Assembly (NCBI GenBank): GCA_050018415.1
Contig: JBEKAB010000016.1
Span: forward strand, 22,050 to 86,049
Length of the DNA: 64,000 nucleotides
Source: UBA1161 sp002311745
Lineage (GTDB): Bacteria > Planctomycetota > Phycisphaerae > Tepidisphaerales > Tepidisphaeraceae
Direction: 5' to 3'
Shown here: positions 9,011 through 17,218 of the stretch, piece after piece
Layout: each line of letters opens with the position of its first letter
Position numbering within the stretch: position 1 is the stretch's first letter
Made by a program: the position numbers and the translations under genes
The notes under the pieces: model-generated
Databases searched by the model: none
What the model saw: only the letters and a program-made list of their open reading frames with translations
Told to the model about the DNA's origin: nothing

Positions 9011-10107
9011 CGTCTGGCCAGCACGTTGACCAGGCAATGCAGAGTCCCGAAGTATCGAAACGCGCCGGTCACGTCGATGGGCACGACGCGATAGCCCAGG
9101 CTTTGCCACACCTGCCGGGCCGCCGCGTTCAAGCGGTCCTGGCCCTGATATTGCGGAAGGTAGATCGTGCGCCGGCCGGCGCGCTGGTCGATCAAACCGT
9201 TGAGATACGTCACATACGTTTTGCCATCGCCCGCCGCCACGCACGGGATGCGCACCACCGTTTTGCCCGCCCGCGCTGCCGCTTGGGCCACGGCGTCGAA
9301 TCGCCTCTGCGTCGCCGCGGAAAAATCCGCCCCGCCCGGAAGGTCGATCGGCGACAAAAGCGGCTTGGCCAGACTCGGATCGCCCACGACCATCCTTCCT
9401 TCCCCCGCCGCCATCATGAACATCCCCACGTGATGGTCCGGAGCGTCTGGCAGGAGCACCACGTCGCGATGCACCAGCGCCGCCAGAAGGCCACGGAGCT
9501 GGTCCGCGTCCAGCACGGTTCTCTGCACGTTTCGCCGAATGGCCGCGGGGCTGACGAAAAGCGTCTGCGCATCGGCCAGCAGATCACCGCCGTCGAAATA
9601 CAAACCGCAGCGCCGCCGCTGCACGGATGCGGGCAGGGCCGCCGCCAAATCCGCCGCGATGCGCTGATCCCCGGCGCGCTGCGGCCAGATGTCCGCGGCA
9701 TTCTCTTCCTGCGGCGTCAGCAGAATCGCGCCGCCGCCGTCCGACGGCGCCAGCGCCACCCAACGGTCGCGCGACCACGCCGTCATCTCATGCCCGGCGA
9801 CCATCGGCGCCACGCGAGATGCCAGCGGACCCAGATCGGTTCGCAGTTCCTCCAGTGCGCCCTGGTCCGCGACGACGGCGTACACTCGCACGTCCGCCGG
9901 CATAACCGCAAGCAATTGCCTGTAGATCGCCGCGGCGAAATGCGCGCCACGTGTGTATTGAACCACGATCGAGCGGATTTGCCCATCGCATTCGGAGAGG
10001 ATCGAACCGCCGTCGCGCGCGGCGATCCCGCGTCCGCCCGAGCGGGCCAGCACCACGGCCGCCGCCAGCAGACCCACGCCAATGCCTATCCATTTGCTGC
10101 GCCGCAT
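9007..10107 (-). CDS. Agmatine deiminase / peptidyl-arginine deiminase-like protein
   Basis: The protein resembles the guanidino-group modifying enzymes (agmatine deiminase and bacterial PAD type). It has a membrane-anchor or signal segment at residues 5-22, WSRDRWVA near the usual WxRDxGP motif, YFDGGDLLAD, and the catalytic Cys context GTLHCLVN at the very C-terminus. The central His motif reads HHVGMF, where active family members usually have His-x-Asp, so the catalytic Asp may be replaced by Gly. It follows a small secreted protein gene by 3 bases and probably shares its transcript. The substrate is unknown, and inactivity is possible. Confidence 0.6.
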   Translation of the reverse strand: MRRSKWIGIGVGLLAAAVVLARSGGRGIAARDGGSILSECDGQIRSIVVQYTRGAHFAAAIYRQLLAVMPADVRVYAVVADQGALEELRTDLGPLASRVAPMVAGHEMTAWSRDRWVALAPSDGGGAILLTPQEENAADIWPQRAGDQRIAADLAAALPASVQRRRCGLYFDGGDLLADAQTLFVSPAAIRRNVQRTVLDADQLRGLLAALVHRDVVLLPDAPDHHVGMFMMAAGEGRMVVGDPSLAKPLLSPIDLPGGADFSAATQRRFDAVAQAAARAGKTVVRIPCVAAGDGKTYVTYLNGLIDQRAGRRTIYLPQYQGQDRLNAAARQVWQSLGYRVVPIDVTGAFRYFGTLHCLVNVLARR

Positions 10108-10110
10108 GGG

Positions 10111-10671
10111 TCAGTTTGCGTCGGGTTGCGAGGGTTGAATCGCGGCAGCAGCGGGTTCTGCCGGCGTCATCGGTGGCTGGACCGTCCCTCGCCAAGCCAC
10201 GATCGATTGGCCGCCGGCGGCGAGCTCGATCATGATGTCGCCTTCGCCCGGGGCCGGGGCGGTTGTAAAGCTCAACGCGTCGGCGTCCTTGCCCGCGACG
10301 GCCACCGTACCGTCGGTGTGCCAGATGTCGCTCGGCGTAGGAATCGTGCGCGCTGCCGGATTCGCCACCCGCCTGGCTAGCAGGCGCAGTGTGAACTGTG
10401 CCGTGGCCGTCTGGCTCGTGGGATTCACAACATGGACGCGCAAAGACAGCGGCTGCGCGGACACCAGCACCGAACCGTCCGGCCTGGTCGCGGCGCCGCC
10501 GACGTCCACCGACAGATCAAGCCCGTTGACCTGCAAGTTGGCCTTGCCGATGGCCACGGGCATTGGGCCCGGCCCGTCGGCGCCCGATCTGGAAGGCAAT
10601 CCGCCGGCCAACGCCAGAGTAAAAGTCCCGATCGCCCACACCACCGCTTGCGCAAAGCTTCGCTTCGTCAT
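10111..10671 (-). CDS. Predicted secreted protein of unknown function
   Basis: I do not recognise this 186-residue protein. It begins with a signal-peptide-like stretch (about residues 8-25, followed by a Ser/Gly-rich cleavage region). The rest is predicted mostly beta with motifs such as LSLRVHVVNPTSQTATAQFTLRL read in part, like an immunoglobulin- or CARDB-like fold that binds or scaffolds. The C-terminus is Ala/Pro/Gln-rich. It sits 3 bases upstream of the deiminase-like gene on the same strand, so the two products probably act together outside the cytoplasm. Confidence 0.6.
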   Translation of the reverse strand: MTKRSFAQAVVWAIGTFTLALAGGLPSRSGADGPGPMPVAIGKANLQVNGLDLSVDVGGAATRPDGSVLVSAQPLSLRVHVVNPTSQTATAQFTLRLLARRVANPAARTIPTPSDIWHTDGTVAVAGKDADALSFTTAPAPGEGDIMIELAAGGQSIVAWRGTVQPPMTPAEPAAAAIQPSQPDAN

Positions 10672-10747
10672 ATAGCGCTCCTGTCGAGCGCTTAGACGCG
10701 CTAAGCCGGCAAAAGTTCCAGGCGATGCGGCACCCGGCGAACTGGGG

Positions 10748-11146
10748 TTATTTCAACTGGTACGTTCCGCGGGCGCCGGCCTTGGCGAAGCGCTTGTCCT
10801 TGATCAGGGCCTGGTTGACGATCCCGCGGAAATTGGCGCTGGTGCTGCGGTAGCCGGTGGACAATACGCCCTTGACGATGTCCGCGACGCGGACCGCGCC
10901 GCTGGCCTTTTTCAACACCGCCACGATGGTCTCGTTGAGGCTCCTGGCATTGCGCACCCGCCGTCGGCGGCGGCCAGGCCGGCCGATTCCGTCGCCCCCC
11001 AGCACCAGAATCTTTCCTTCCACTTTCTTCAGCCGCCTGCTCAGCGCCATGCGTTGTTTTTCCAACGTGCCGAGCTTGGCCCGCCGCTGGTGCAGCACCT
11101 TTTCCAATTGCGAGATACTTAACTCAATGGAAGCACGTCGAGGCAT
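10748..11146 (-). CDS. Small coiled-coil protein with HARE-HTH-like winged-helix C-terminus
   Basis: The first 50 residues are a basic coiled coil (ISQLEKVLHQRRAKLGTLEK and onward), followed by an Arg-rich linker. Residues 70-132 read like a winged-helix HARE-HTH/HB1 domain (SLNETIVAVLKKASGAVRV, then STGYRSTSANFRGIVNQAL, ending in GARGTYQLK). Such proteins bind DNA and are frequent in planctomycetes. The ATG at 11146 has AAGGAAAG upstream. An inverted-repeat cluster lies in its upstream region shared with aroF and could be its operator, though that is inference. Confidence 0.65.
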   Translation of the reverse strand: MPRRASIELSISQLEKVLHQRRAKLGTLEKQRMALSRRLKKVEGKILVLGGDGIGRPGRRRRRVRNARSLNETIVAVLKKASGAVRVADIVKGVLSTGYRSTSANFRGIVNQALIKDKRFAKAGARGTYQLK

Positions 11147-11199
11147 TGCGATCTTCCTTTCCCTAAACGAGTGTGGTGTAACCGTTCACACGAGGCTCA

Positions 11200-11244
11200 A
11201 AACTAATATACCTGCATAAACGACTAGTAACATTAGTTTAGTCG
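11200..11244. promoter_or_regulatory. Nested inverted repeats between the HTH gene and aroF
   Basis: The 309-base gap 11147-11455 has no gene I can support. It contains AAACTAAT (11200-11207) paired with ATTAGTTT (11232-11239) and CGACTA (11221-11226) paired with TAGTCG (11239-11244). Such interlocking palindromes in a divergent promoter region suggest an operator, perhaps for the neighbouring winged-helix protein. The remainder (11245-11455) is GC-rich leader to aroF with nothing I recognise. Confidence 0.35.
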
Positions 11245-11455
11245 AGATGTGCCATTATGTCCAAATCTATTGTTGGCAGGTAACAACGCTTCGGGGCCTT
11301 GCGCGATGGCGGAGTCGGCAGCACCCGCCGCGGGCGAGCAGCGCCCATCCCGGTACCCCTTTGAACGGCCAGAATTCGCCTCCTGGCGGGACTGGGTTGT
11401 ATCTGGCCGCGTCAGCCACTAGACTACCTGGCTTTACTTTACCGGACAGGGTCGT

Positions 11456-12511
11456 TTGATCGTCGTCATGAATCCGCACGCCTCCCAGGCGGCCATCGAC
11501 CGCGTGGTGAGCGAAATCGAGAAGATGGGCTGCACGCCGCACCTCAGCCAGGGGCGATTCCGCACCGTCATCGGGGCGGTCGGCGAGGAGGGACAGATCG
11601 ACCAGAGCCATCTGGCTTCACTGGATGGCGTGGAAAAAGTCGTGCCCATTATGAGCCCCTACAAGCTCGCCAGCCGCGAGTTTCATGAAGAGGATTCGGT
11701 GGTGGAAGTCGGCGGCGGGTCGGTGCCGGTGGTCAAAATCGGGGCCCATCACGCCGCCTGCATCGCCGGACCCTGCGCCGCGGAAAATCAGACCATGTTG
11801 CGCACCATTGCCCGCCAGGTGCGCGACCGCGGGGCCACGATGCTCCGCGGCGGGGTCTACAAGCCGCGCACCAGCCCCTATTCGTTTCAGGGACCAGGCG
11901 ATGCGGCCCTGCATTGGATGCGGGAGTGCGGCGACGAACTGGGCATGCCCATCTGCGTCGAGGTCATGGATACGCGACAGGTCGAGCCGATGGAAAAATT
12001 GGTGGATTGCTTCCAGATCGGCGCCCGCAACATGCAGAATTTCGACCTGCTCCGCGAGGTCGGCAAGACGCGAAAGGCCGTGCTCCTCAAACGCGGCTTT
12101 GCGGCTTCGGTCAAGGACTGGCTCCTTTCCGCCGAATACGTGCTGAGCCAGGGCAACCATTCTTTGATTCTTTGCGAGCGCGGGATCAAGACCTTTGAAG
12201 ACAGCGTGCGCTACACGCTGGACGTGACCAGCATCCCGGTAGTTCGGCGATGGTCGCACCTGCCGATCCTGGTCGATCCCAGCCATGCGGCGGGGAAGCG
12301 CGATTACGTTCCATCCATCGCCGCCGCCGGCATCGCCGCCGGCGCTCACGGGATCCTCGTCGAGGTGCATTATTGTCCCTCGGAGGCCCAGTGCGACGGT
12401 CCGCAGGCGCTCTTGCCAGAGACGTTCGGCGAATTGATGATGCAGTTGCGTAAGATCGCCGCCATCTTCGGCAGGGAATTTGCCCAGCCGCCTCAGCCTG
12501 TTCATACTTAG
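11456..12511 (+). CDS. aroF: 3-deoxy-7-phosphoheptulonate synthase (DAHP synthase, type I-beta)
   Basis: It condenses phosphoenolpyruvate with erythrose-4-phosphate, the first step of the shikimate pathway. The N-terminal about 70 residues form a ferredoxin-like regulatory domain (MIVVMNPHASQ onward), as in the Thermotoga-type enzyme. The barrel follows with AGPCAAEN, the KPRTSPYSFQG motif, DLLREVGKT and the metal-binding LVDPSHAAGKRDYV. The start codon is TTG, chosen because the regulatory domain begins exactly there. tpiA begins 10 bases after the stop. Confidence 0.94.
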   Translation: MIVVMNPHASQAAIDRVVSEIEKMGCTPHLSQGRFRTVIGAVGEEGQIDQSHLASLDGVEKVVPIMSPYKLASREFHEEDSVVEVGGGSVPVVKIGAHHAACIAGPCAAENQTMLRTIARQVRDRGATMLRGGVYKPRTSPYSFQGPGDAALHWMRECGDELGMPICVEVMDTRQVEPMEKLVDCFQIGARNMQNFDLLREVGKTRKAVLLKRGFAASVKDWLLSAEYVLSQGNHSLILCERGIKTFEDSVRYTLDVTSIPVVRRWSHLPILVDPSHAAGKRDYVPSIAAAGIAAGAHGILVEVHYCPSEAQCDGPQALLPETFGELMMQLRKIAAIFGREFAQPPQPVHT

Positions 12512-12521
12512 GACTTCAACG

Positions 12522-13295
12522 ATGAACCGCACACCGTTTGTTGCCGGAAACTGGAAGATGAACACCACCAAGGCCTCGGCCGTGGCATTGGCCAAGGCCG
12601 TGGCCAAGGGCGCTCCGCTCGGCGTGACCGTGGGCATCGCCCCGCCGTTTGTATACCTGGATGCGGCGGGAGCGGCGATCGCCGGCTCATCGCTGCTCTT
12701 GGGTGCGCAGGATGTTTACTTTCAGAAGAACGGCGCGTTCACCGGCGAGATTTCCCTGGAGATGCTCAAGGACCTGGGCGTGAAATTCGTCCTGAGCGGC
12801 CACAGCGAGCGCCGCCACGTCATCGGCGAGACGCCGGAGCTGATCGGCAAGAAGGCCCACGCCGTTTACGCTTCCGGGCTGGTTTTGGTGCACTGCGTCG
12901 GGGAGAAGATCGAGCAGCGGGATGCGGGCAAGACCTTCGAGGTGGTGCAGAAGCAGCTCGAGGAACTGTCCAGCGCCATGCAGGACCCGGATCGGCTGGT
13001 GATCGCGTACGAGCCGGTCTGGGCGATCGGCACCGGCCGAAACGCCACCGACGCCCAGGCCCAGGAAGTGCACGCGTACATCCGCGGCTGCATGGCCAAG
13101 ATGTGGAACAAGGACTTTGCCGACCGCGTACGGATTCAATACGGCGGCAGCGTCAAGCCCGACAACGCCCGCGGGCTCTTGTCGCAGGCGGACGTGGATG
13201 GCGCCCTGGTCGGCGGCGCGTCGCTGAAGTCCGGTGATTTCCTGGCGATCGCCGCCGCCGCTCGCCCGGCGAACCAGGGCGGCGGACGCATTTGA
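12522..13295 (+). CDS. tpiA: Triosephosphate isomerase
   Basis: TpiA interconverts dihydroxyacetone phosphate and glyceraldehyde-3-phosphate. FVAGNWKMN near the start holds the catalytic Lys, SGHSERR the catalytic His, and AYEPVWAIGTG the catalytic Glu and loop 6; YGGSVKPDN binds phosphate. The total length of 257 residues is normal. I chose the ATG at 12522, since upstream codons overlap the aroF end and add residues not found in the family. It sits in a housekeeping cluster and is followed closely by secG, an order common in bacteria. Confidence 0.96.
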   Translation: MNRTPFVAGNWKMNTTKASAVALAKAVAKGAPLGVTVGIAPPFVYLDAAGAAIAGSSLLLGAQDVYFQKNGAFTGEISLEMLKDLGVKFVLSGHSERRHVIGETPELIGKKAHAVYASGLVLVHCVGEKIEQRDAGKTFEVVQKQLEELSSAMQDPDRLVIAYEPVWAIGTGRNATDAQAQEVHAYIRGCMAKMWNKDFADRVRIQYGGSVKPDNARGLLSQADVDGALVGGASLKSGDFLAIAAAARPANQGGGRI

Positions 13296-13305
13296 CGGAG
13301 AATTT

Positions 13306-13668
13306 ATGGCCGTCTTTTTCTACTACGTGACGATGACGCTCTTTGTGTTCCTCTGCGTCGTCCTGATTCTCGTGGTGCTGGTTCAGAAGGGCCGCGGCGG
13401 GGGATTGTCCGGCGCTTTCGGCGGCGGCAGCGGCAACACCGCGTTCGGCGCCAAGACGGGCGACTTCTTGACCTGGGTCACGAGCATCGTCTTCGGACTG
13501 TTTTTGTTCCTGGCGGTGGTCTTGAACTTATTGGCCGAGCGGGTGGGCCGACCGCAGGTGCCCGCGGCGCAGGCCGCCCCGACGCCCACGGTCCCGGCGA
13601 CTCCGTCGACACCGGCGGCGCCGTCGGCGCCGGCGGCGCCGGCCGGTTCGCCGACGTCGCCCCAATAG
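13306..13668 (+). CDS. secG: Preprotein translocase subunit SecG
   Basis: SecG is the small membrane subunit of the SecYEG channel. It has two transmembrane helices (about residues 3-24 and 50-72) separated by the diagnostic Gly-rich loop with LVQKGRGGGLSGAFGGG. After the second helix comes an Ala/Pro/Thr-rich tail of about 35 residues that is longer than in Escherichia coli. The ATG at 13306, 10 bases after tpiA, is preferred over upstream codons that lie within tpiA. Confidence 0.93.
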   Translation: MAVFFYYVTMTLFVFLCVVLILVVLVQKGRGGGLSGAFGGGSGNTAFGAKTGDFLTWVTSIVFGLFLFLAVVLNLLAERVGRPQVPAAQAAPTPTVPATPSTPAAPSAPAAPAGSPTSPQ

Positions 13669-13683
13669 GATGGATGCAAGCGC

Positions 13684-14565
13684 ATGATCATCAGCATGAC
13701 CGGGTTTGGCGATGCCACGGCCGAACACGACGGCACGCACTATGCCGTCGAAATCCGCGCCCTCAACAACCGCTTCTTCAAGCCGATCATCAAGCTGCCG
13801 GAAAACCTCAGCGGCCTGGAGCCGGAGATCGAGACCCTTCTGCGCCAGGGCCTGGGCCGCGGGTCGATCACCTACATCCTCAAAATGCGCATGGACAGCG
13901 CCGAGGCCGCCTATCACATCAACACCAGCGCCCTGATGTCCTACTTGCAGCAACTCCAGAAAATCCAGGGCTTGGACAAGCTGGTGCAGATCGACTTGGC
14001 CAGCCTGGTGCAGTTGCCCGGCGTGTGCCAGGAGCCGCGCGATGAATCGGACGAAATCCAGCGGCACGGCGACGTCATCCGCCAGATCACCGCCGCCGCC
14101 ATCGCCCGCCTCAACGCCATGCGCCAGCGCGAGGGCCAGGCCCTGCTGGCCGATCTGCTGCGGCACACCCGGCAGATCGCCTCGCACCTGGCTCAAATTC
14201 AAGAGCGCGCCCCCCTGGTAATCGAAGATTATCACAAGAAGCTGACCCTGCGGGTCAATCAACTGTTGGGCCGGGCCGAGCTGCAAGTCGACCAGGGGGA
14301 TTTGCTCAAGGAGGTGGCCCTCTTTGCCGAGCGGGCCGACATCAGCGAAGAGATCGCCCGCCTGACCAGCCACCTGGAGGCCTTCGAGCATTCCGGCCAG
14401 ACCGGCGAGCACGCCGGGCGAAAGCTTGATTTTCTCGCCCAGGAGATGCTCCGCGAGGCCAACACCATCGCCTCCAAGGCCAACGACGCCTCCATCGCCC
14501 GCCACATTGTTGAAGTCAAGGGCGACATCGATCGGATCAAGGAGCAGGTGCAGAACGTGGAATGA
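13684..14565 (+). CDS. yicC: YicC family endoribonuclease
   Basis: The start ISMTGFGDAT matches the YicC family signature (MTGF/YG), and the C-terminal half contains REANTIASKANDASIA and VEVKGDIDRIKEQVQN, typical of the family. YicC proteins are oligomeric RNases involved in small-RNA and mRNA turnover. The 293-residue length is normal. The gene overlaps gmk by 4 bases, the same pairing seen in many bacteria. Confidence 0.92.
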   Translation: MIISMTGFGDATAEHDGTHYAVEIRALNNRFFKPIIKLPENLSGLEPEIETLLRQGLGRGSITYILKMRMDSAEAAYHINTSALMSYLQQLQKIQGLDKLVQIDLASLVQLPGVCQEPRDESDEIQRHGDVIRQITAAAIARLNAMRQREGQALLADLLRHTRQIASHLAQIQERAPLVIEDYHKKLTLRVNQLLGRAELQVDQGDLLKEVALFAERADISEEIARLTSHLEAFEHSGQTGEHAGRKLDFLAQEMLREANTIASKANDASIARHIVEVKGDIDRIKEQVQNVE

Positions 14566-15161
14566 ATCCCATGCCCCTGCCTCACAACCATCACGGCCTG
14601 CTGATCGTGCTGTGCGGCCCCTCGGGCGTGGGCAAAAGCACCATCGCCCGCACCCTGGCGGAAAAACACCGCATCGACTACATCGTCAGCGCCACCACGC
14701 GCCCCTACCGCCAGGGCGATGACATGGGAAAAACCTACGAGCACCTCTCCACCCAGGAATTCTTCCGCCGGCTCGACGCCGATGAATTCCTCGAATACGC
14801 CCAGGTCTACGGCGATTATTACGGCACGCCCAAGCACCCCGCCATCGACCAACTGGCCGGCGGCAAGGACGTGCTCCTGGAGATCGACGTCCAGGGGGCG
14901 CTTCAGGTGCGCTATCAATACCCCGACGCCCTCATGGTCTTCATTCTTCCCCCGGATGAGCCTACACTGCTCAAGCGGCTGGAAGCCCGCGCCCGCGACA
15001 GCGCCCCGGACATCGCCAAGCGCTTCCGCGACGCCAAACGTGAAATCCAAATGGCCAAGGGCAGCCGGGCGTTCGATTACATGGTCATCAACGACGACCT
15101 GCAGCGGGCCGTGGATGAAATCCTGAAGATCATCTGGCACAAACGAAGCGGAGGTATTTAA
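14562..15161 (+). CDS. gmk: Guanylate kinase
   Basis: It phosphorylates GMP to GDP with ATP. The P-loop is in CGPSGVGKSTIA, the GMP-binding segment in SATTRPYRQGD and YGTPKHPAI, and EIDVQGALQV contains the Walker B-like strand. The length of 199 residues is normal. The ATG overlaps the yicC stop (ATGA), indicating translational coupling, and rpoZ follows at once, so gmk-rpoZ are in the usual order. Confidence 0.95.
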   Translation: MNPMPLPHNHHGLLIVLCGPSGVGKSTIARTLAEKHRIDYIVSATTRPYRQGDDMGKTYEHLSTQEFFRRLDADEFLEYAQVYGDYYGTPKHPAIDQLAGGKDVLLEIDVQGALQVRYQYPDALMVFILPPDEPTLLKRLEARARDSAPDIAKRFRDAKREIQMAKGSRAFDYMVINDDLQRAVDEILKIIWHKRSGGI

Positions 15162-15167
15162 AAGCGT

Positions 15168-15398
15168 ATGATTGAAGCCCTCAAAAGCGACGAGATCGTG
15201 GCCAAGGTCGGCGGCCGTTTCAAGCTGACGGCGCTGGTGCAAAAGCGCATGTTCGAGCTGATGGACGGCGCCCGCCCTCTGGTGGAGCGCGGCAACCTGA
15301 CCGACCTGGAAGTGGCCATCCAGGAAATCCTCCAGGACAAGATTGCCATCGACTACGAAGCCAGCAGCCTTGCTCCCCCTGGGCAACCGAAGTCGTGA
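15168..15398 (+). CDS. rpoZ: DNA-directed RNA polymerase omega subunit
   Basis: This 76-residue protein shows the omega core pattern: KVGGRFKLTALVQKRMFEL followed by a helix with DGARPLV and a C-terminal helix VAIQEILQDKIAIDYE. Omega helps beta-prime assembly and stability. Its place between gmk and coaC is the standard context and strengthens the call despite the divergent sequence. Confidence 0.85.
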   Translation: MIEALKSDEIVAKVGGRFKLTALVQKRMFELMDGARPLVERGNLTDLEVAIQEILQDKIAIDYEASSLAPPGQPKS

Positions 15399-15408
15399 GG
15401 AGCGCGGC

Positions 15409-15981
15409 ATGGCCACCGGCGCCCTGAAGGGCCGGGAAATCATCGTGGCCGTCTGCGGCGGCATCGCCGCCTACAAGGTCGCCGATATCGTCAGCAGACT
15501 CGTCCAGGCCGGCGCCGGCGTCACCGTCGCCATGACCCCCGAGGCGCGAGAATTCGTCGCCCCCTTGACGTTCCAGGCCCTGTCCGGCCGCCCCGTGCGC
15601 AGCGACATCTTCGACCTGCTTGACAGCTCCGATCCGCAGCACATTTCCCTGACCGAGCAGTCCGACCTGATGCTGATCGCCCCGGCCACCGGCAACCTCA
15701 TCGCCAAGGTCGCCTGCGGATTGAGTGACGACCTGGTGAGCCTGATGGCCAGCGCCAGCGCCTGCCCGGTGGTTTTCGCCCCGTCGATGAACCATCGCAT
15801 GTGGGAAAACCCCGTGACGCAGGAAAACGTCGCCAAGCTCAAACGCCTGGGCCACCGGTTCATCGGCCCCGAGTCCGGCTGGCTGGCCTGCCGCAACGTC
15901 GGCATGGGACGAATGAGCGAGCCGCAGACGATCGTCCAGGAGGTGGCGCGGATGCTGGCCGCCAGACGCCGAAAGGCATGA
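15409..15981 (+). CDS. coaC: Phosphopantothenoylcysteine decarboxylase (stand-alone CoaC)
   Basis: It decarboxylates 4'-phosphopantothenoylcysteine to phosphopantetheine in coenzyme A synthesis, using FMN. The flavoprotein fold begins with IIVAVCGGIAAYK, carries the PxMNxxMW motif as APSMNHRMW, and ends with the substrate-loop Cys in WLACRNVGMGRM. In most bacteria this domain is fused to CoaB in one protein (Dfp/CoaBC). Here the gene ends and coaB starts 132 bases later. The start at 15409 matches the family; earlier codons overlap rpoZ. Confidence 0.92.
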   Translation: MATGALKGREIIVAVCGGIAAYKVADIVSRLVQAGAGVTVAMTPEAREFVAPLTFQALSGRPVRSDIFDLLDSSDPQHISLTEQSDLMLIAPATGNLIAKVACGLSDDLVSLMASASACPVVFAPSMNHRMWENPVTQENVAKLKRLGHRFIGPESGWLACRNVGMGRMSEPQTIVQEVARMLAARRRKA

Positions 15982-16103
15982 ATGACGAATGACGAATGAC
16001 TAATGACGAATCAATGAACGAATGACCAAATGACGAAAGATCCCGCGACCATTCGGACATTGGCTCATTGATTCGTCATTCGTCATTCGAATTTCGTCAT
16101 TTG
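15979..16103. repeat. AATGACG tandem repeat and inverted repeat between coaC and coaB
   Basis: The left arm (15979-16037) is an imperfect tandem run of AATGACG(A) units, and the right arm (16063-16103) is its inverted counterpart (ATTCGTCATTCGTCATTCG). The arms can pair over about 22 bases with one mismatch, forming a long hairpin. Similar AATGACGAATGAC runs are, as I recall, scattered between genes in planctomycete genomes. No coding function is seen. Confidence 0.8.
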
Positions 16104-16113
16104 CAGCACCGCC

Positions 16114-16746
16114 ATGCGCATCCTCCTCACCGCCGGTCCGACGCACGAGCCCATCGATCCCGTTCGCTACATCGGGAACCGCAGCAGCGGGCGCATGGGC
16201 GCGGCGCTAGCCCAGGCGGCGCAACGCGCCGGCCATGGCGTGACGTTGATCCTGGGCCCGGTGACGGTGGCGATGCCGGCCGACATCCCACGCATCGACG
16301 TCGAAACCGCCGATCAGATGCTCCAAGCCGTTTTGCGGGAATTTCCTCAACATGATTTACTGATCATGGCCGCCGCCGTCTCGGACTATCGGCCGAAATC
16401 CGTCGCCGCCGAAAAGCTCGGCCGCCATGGGGGACTGGTGCTGGAGTTGGAAGCGACGCCGGACATCGTCGCCGCCGCGGGCAAGCTCAAACGGCCCGAC
16501 CAGCGCACGGTCGGCTTCAGCCTGGAAGCCGCCGGGGATTTGGACCGCGCCCGCCGCAAGCTGACCCAAAAGAATCTCGATCTGATCGTCTACAATCCCG
16601 CGTCCACCATCGGCAGCGAGATGATCCAGGCGACGCTTCTGTGGCCCGGCGGACGCAGCGAAAACGTGACTTCCCGCCCAAAGGCCGAACTGGCCGATAT
16701 CCTCATTCAGCGCTGTATCCAACTGCTGGCCGGGGGCCGGCGATAG
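16114..16746 (+). CDS. coaB: Phosphopantothenate-cysteine ligase (stand-alone CoaB)
   Basis: It joins 4'-phosphopantothenate and cysteine with nucleotide activation. The start MRILLTAGPTHEPIDPVRYI and the signature NRSSGRMGAALAQAA are diagnostic of the CoaB domain; AAAVSDYRPK and DLIVYNPAST are further family motifs. The length of 210 residues matches the CoaB half of the usual CoaBC fusion. It is probably co-transcribed with coaC across the repeat hairpin. Confidence 0.92.
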   Translation: MRILLTAGPTHEPIDPVRYIGNRSSGRMGAALAQAAQRAGHGVTLILGPVTVAMPADIPRIDVETADQMLQAVLREFPQHDLLIMAAAVSDYRPKSVAAEKLGRHGGLVLELEATPDIVAAAGKLKRPDQRTVGFSLEAAGDLDRARRKLTQKNLDLIVYNPASTIGSEMIQATLLWPGGRSENVTSRPKAELADILIQRCIQLLAGGRR

Positions 16747-16762
16747 TTTTGGAGTTTCCACC

Positions 16763-17218
16763 TTGCCCCGCCCGATAACCATAAGGATCAAGCGGCTCGC
16801 TGGCGGTGAAGGTCTGCCCTTGCCCAGCCGGATGACGGAGGATGCCGCCGGGTTTGACGTGGCCGCGGCGGTGCTCGAGCCGGTGGTCTTGCAGCCGGGC
16901 GAAATCCGGCTCATCCCCTGCGGGTTCGCCATGGCGATCCCCAAGGGATACGAGGCCCAGATTCGGCCCCGCAGCGGGCTGGCCAGCAAGTTCGGGATCA
17001 CCATGGTCAATGCGCCGGGCACGATCGATTCCGATTACCGCGGGCAGGTCCAGGTGCCCCTGATCAACCTGGGCCGCCAGCCGTTTACCGTCGAGCGCGG
17101 CATGAGAATCGCGCAGATGCTCATCGTGCCCGTGCCGCAGGTCAACCTGCTTGAAGTGGACGAGCTGGACGAGACCGACCGCGGCCACGGTGGATTTGGG
17201 CATACGGGACATACATGA
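16763..17218 (+). CDS. dut: dUTP diphosphatase
   Basis: It hydrolyses dUTP to dUMP. All five trimeric dUTPase motifs are visible: AGFDVAAA, PRSGLASK, NAPGTIDSDYRG, RGMRIAQMLI and the C-terminal RGHGGFGHTG. The start codon is TTG at 16763 with GGAG about ten bases upstream. The stop overlaps the ftsK start by 4 bases. Confidence 0.94.
   Translation: MPRPITIRIKRLAGGEGLPLPSRMTEDAAGFDVAAAVLEPVVLQPGEIRLIPCGFAMAIPKGYEAQIRPRSGLASKFGITMVNAPGTIDSDYRGQVQVPLINLGRQPFTVERGMRIAQMLIVPVPQVNLLEVDELDETDRGHGGFGHTGHT

Noticed and set aside
11245..11455. tRNA or riboswitch upstream of aroF
   Set aside because: I could not find a cloverleaf, T-box signature or other known aptamer core in the leader.
15979..16103. 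Possible CRISPR array
   Set aside because: Units are 7-8 bases without spacers and the right half is inverted; this is a tandem/inverted repeat.
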